DNA from: RBG-16-68-21 sp035286665 | GTDB lineage: Bacteria > Actinomycetota > Acidimicrobiia > Spongiisociales > UBA11373 | Assembly (NCBI GenBank): GCA_035286665.1 | Contig: DATECY010000075.1 | Location: forward strand, 1 to 14,006 | Length of the DNA stretch: 14,006 nucleotides | Direction of reading: 5' to 3' | Shown: positions 12,234 through 14,006 of the stretch, piece after piece | How positions within the stretch are numbered: position 1 is the stretch's first letter | Layout of the letters: each line of letters opens with the position of its first letter | Position numbers and translations under genes: made by a program | Notes under the pieces: generated by a model | What the model was told of the DNA's origin: nothing | The model's database searches: none | The model's input: the letters and a program-made list of their open reading frames with translations, nothing else

Positions 12234-14006
12234 CAGCGCCCGGTCGGCTCCTCCCCCATGGCCTCTCGTACCTCAGGACGCAGGTCGATGCCGAGCTCGC
12301 GCAGCTGGACTTCGTCCACGGGGCCCGGCGATTCGGTCATCGGGTCGTATCCGCTCTGCGTCTTGGGGAACGGCATGACCTCGCGGATGTTCGGCTCGTT
12401 CTGGAGGATCATCACGAGACGGTCCACCCCCACCGCGAACCCGGCATGAGGAGGAGTTCCGTAGCGCAGGGCTCGCATGAACCACCCGAACCGGGATTCG
12501 GCCTCGTGATCGGAGATGCCGAGCACGTCGAACACCTGCTTCTGCACCCGCGGATCGTGGATTCGCTCGCTCCCCGATCCCAACTCGACTCCGTTGAGCA
12601 CCAGGTCGTAGGCACGAGACAGGGCCTCGGTCGGGTTATCCCGCATCTCATCGACGCTGTACGGCGCGGTGAACGGGTGGTGCTCGGGGGCGAGGCTTCC
12701 ATCGTCTCCGACGGCGAACACCGGGAAGTCGGTGACCCAGAGGAACTCCAACTGGTCGTGACCGGCGGGGCGGCCCAGGTCGAGGCGGAGCGCGCCCAGT
12801 ACGGTCCGCGTCAACCGGGGGCGGTCGGCCACGATCAGCAACAGGTCACCAGGAGACCCGCCAAGCGCGCCGATCAGGGCTTTCTGTTCGGTCTCGGAGA
12901 GGAACTTCGCCACGGGCGATCGAAGCGTGCCATCCCCTTCGACGACCATCCACACCAGCCCCTTGGCCCCGAGGTCGCGCGCCCGATCGACGAGCGCGTC
13001 GAGGGCCGAGCGCGACATCTGGCGACGACCGGCGTCGATGCCGGCGACCAGCCCGCCGCCGCCGAGGACGTCGGCGAACGCCTTGAACCCGGTCTCGGCG
13101 AACACCCCGGACAGCTCGACCAATTCCATCCCGAACCTCAGGTCTGGCTTGTCGGTGCCGAATCGCGCCATCGACTCACCCCACGTGAGGCGCGCGAACG
13201 GCGCGGGGATGTCGACGTCGCGCAACGCCTTCGCCACCGCGACGATCACCGGTTCGAGTGCAGCGAAGACGTCATCGCGGCCCCAGAACGAGCCCTCGAT
13301 GTCGAGCTGGGTGAACTCGATCTGCCGATCGGCCCGGAAGTCCTCGTCCCGGTAGCACCGGGCCACCTGGTAGTACCTCTCCACGCCCCCGACCATCAGC
13401 AGCTGCTTGAAGAGTTGTGGGGACTGCGGAAGCGCGTAGAACGACCCCGGTCGCAGCCGGCTGGGGACGAGCACGTCACGAGCCCCTTCCGGTGTCGACT
13501 TCACCAGGGTCGGGGTCTCCACCTCGAGGAACCCCTGGTCGAACAGCGTCGTTCGCATCGCCCCCACGGCGCGCGAACGCGCCACGAGATTCGCCGCCAT
13601 ACGCGGCCGGCGCAGATCCAAATACCTGAACTCCAGGCGCTTGGCCTCGTCGACGTCGGCACGATCATCGATCTGGAACGGAAGCGGCTCGGACGGTGAC
13701 AACACCCGCAGCTCGGTGACGGCGACCTCCACCGCTCCCGTGGGGAGGTCCGGGTTGACGGTGCCGTCCGGACGCAGGCGCACCGTGCCGGCCACGGTGA
13801 TGCAGAACTCGTCGCGAAGGGTGTCGGCGACGGCCCCTGCCGCCGGGTCCTCCTCGGGGTTGACGACCACCTGTACCAGCCCCGACGCGTCGCGAAGGTC
13901 CACGAACATCACGCCGCCGTGATCGCGGCGGGTGGCGACCCAGCCGGCCAGCCGGACCTCGATACCGGCATCCGTCGCCCGCAACAGACCGGCGCGAGCG
14001 TTCCTC
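12233..14006 (-). CDS. aspS: Aspartyl-tRNA synthetase, 5' end just outside the window
   Basis: This class II synthetase charges tRNA-Asp, and possibly tRNA-Asn (see findings). About 590 residues are visible, close to the full bacterial length. The frame stays open past a TTG at 13984 to the window edge as RNARAGLLRATDAG, which resembles the usual AspRS N-terminus, so the true start lies a few codons beyond 14006. The anticodon-binding OB fold begins EVRLAGWVATRRDHGGVMF. Counting from the TTG codon, FRYLDLRRPRM (119-129) and FLEVETPTLVKSTPEGARD (152-170) follow, then the catalytic FYALPQSPQLFKQLLM (182-197) and motif 2 around ARCYRDEDFRADRQIEFTQL (208-227). A bacterial GAD insertion domain lies in the middle. 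Motif 3 GFAVGVDRL comes near the end, then MPFPKTQSGYDPMTESP. The stop overlaps the rarA start. Confidence 0.96.
   Translation of the reverse strand, partial: RNARAGLLRATDAGIEVRLAGWVATRRDHGGVMFVDLRDASGLVQVVVNPEEDPAAGAVADTLRDEFCITVAGTVRLRPDGTVNPDLPTGAVEVAVTELRVLSPSEPLPFQIDDRADVDEAKRLEFRYLDLRRPRMAANLVARSRAVGAMRTTLFDQGFLEVETPTLVKSTPEGARDVLVPSRLRPGSFYALPQSPQLFKQLLMVGGVERYYQVARCYRDEDFRADRQIEFTQLDIEGSFWGRDDVFAALEPVIVAVAKALRDVDIPAPFARLTWGESMARFGTDKPDLRFGMELVELSGVFAETGFKAFADVLGGGGLVAGIDAGRRQMSRSALDALVDRARDLGAKGLVWMVVEGDGTLRSPVAKFLSETEQKALIGALGGSPGDLLLIVADRPRLTRTVLGALRLDLGRPAGHDQLEFLWVTDFPVFAVGDDGSLAPEHHPFTAPYSVDEMRDNPTEALSRAYDLVLNGVELGSGSERIHDPRVQKQVFDVLGISDHEAESRFGWFMRALRYGTPPHAGFAVGVDRLVMILQNEPNIREVMPFPKTQSGYDPMTESPGPVDEVQLRELGIDLRPEVREAMGEEPTGR

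Noticed and set aside
1..14006. Insertion sequence, prophage, toxin-antitoxin or defence island
   Set aside because: All genes are housekeeping or pilus genes in a conserved order, with no transposase, integrase, phage or nuclease-toxin genes and no terminal inverted repeats flanking a cargo.

Overview
The window is a stretch of high-GC bacterial chromosome in which every supportable gene lies on the minus strand, so transcription runs from position 14006 toward position 1. The order aspS, rarA, alaS, ruvX, mltG, aroE resembles the conserved actinobacterial housekeeping neighbourhood (alaS-ruvX-mltG-aroE is the order in Mycobacterium). Here it runs into a type IV pilus cluster pilB-pilT-pilC-pilA-pilin. 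Together with GTG starts and high GC, this suggests an actinobacterium of the Acidimicrobiia type. That placement is an inference from gene order, not from a database match.

Layout in the direction of transcription. (1) 14006-10899: aspartyl-tRNA synthetase, missing only a few N-terminal residues at the window edge, then the replication-associated ATPase RarA/MgsA, with stop and start overlapping as TGATG. (2) 10898-10726: an intergenic gap with an array of 7-bp repeats and a possible promoter. (3) 10725-5807: alaS, ruvX, mltG and aroE, packed with a 1-bp gap and then two 4-bp overlaps. (4) 5806-5585: a 222-bp leader with a small hairpin abutting the pilB ribosome binding site. (5) 5584-1078: pilB, pilT and pilC, overlapped as TGATG and ATGA. 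(6) 1077-804: a 274-bp intergenic region holding three blocks of 7-bp repeats, a long imperfect hairpin and a sequence with an exact sigma-28 type -10 motif. (7) 803-342: the major pilin pilA, followed at 313-280 by a perfect 16-bp-arm hairpin. (8) 263-1: the start of a second prepilin-like gene that runs off the window.

Functionally the pilus genes give an assembly ATPase (PilB), a retraction-type ATPase (PilT), the inner-membrane platform (PilC) and two pilin-like subunits. That is the core of a retractable type IVa-like pilus; prepilin peptidase and PilM/N/O/Q are not in the window. The housekeeping genes cover translation (AspRS, AlaRS), replication-fork repair and RNA or Holliday-junction processing (RarA, RuvX), peptidoglycan glycan-strand termination (MltG) and aromatic amino-acid synthesis (AroE).

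The least ordinary material is non-coding. Four short arrays of 7-bp repeats, sharing a core GCRAT, sit only in the two intergenic gaps, and two of them face each other to form a long hairpin between pilC and pilA. Other points of interest are a PilT with an MshEN-type N-terminal extension, degenerate MshEN repeats in PilB, the sigma-28-like pilA promoter, and a perfect 22-bp palindrome inside the second pilin gene that puts an arginine into its membrane helix. No mobile element, CRISPR array or defence system was seen.
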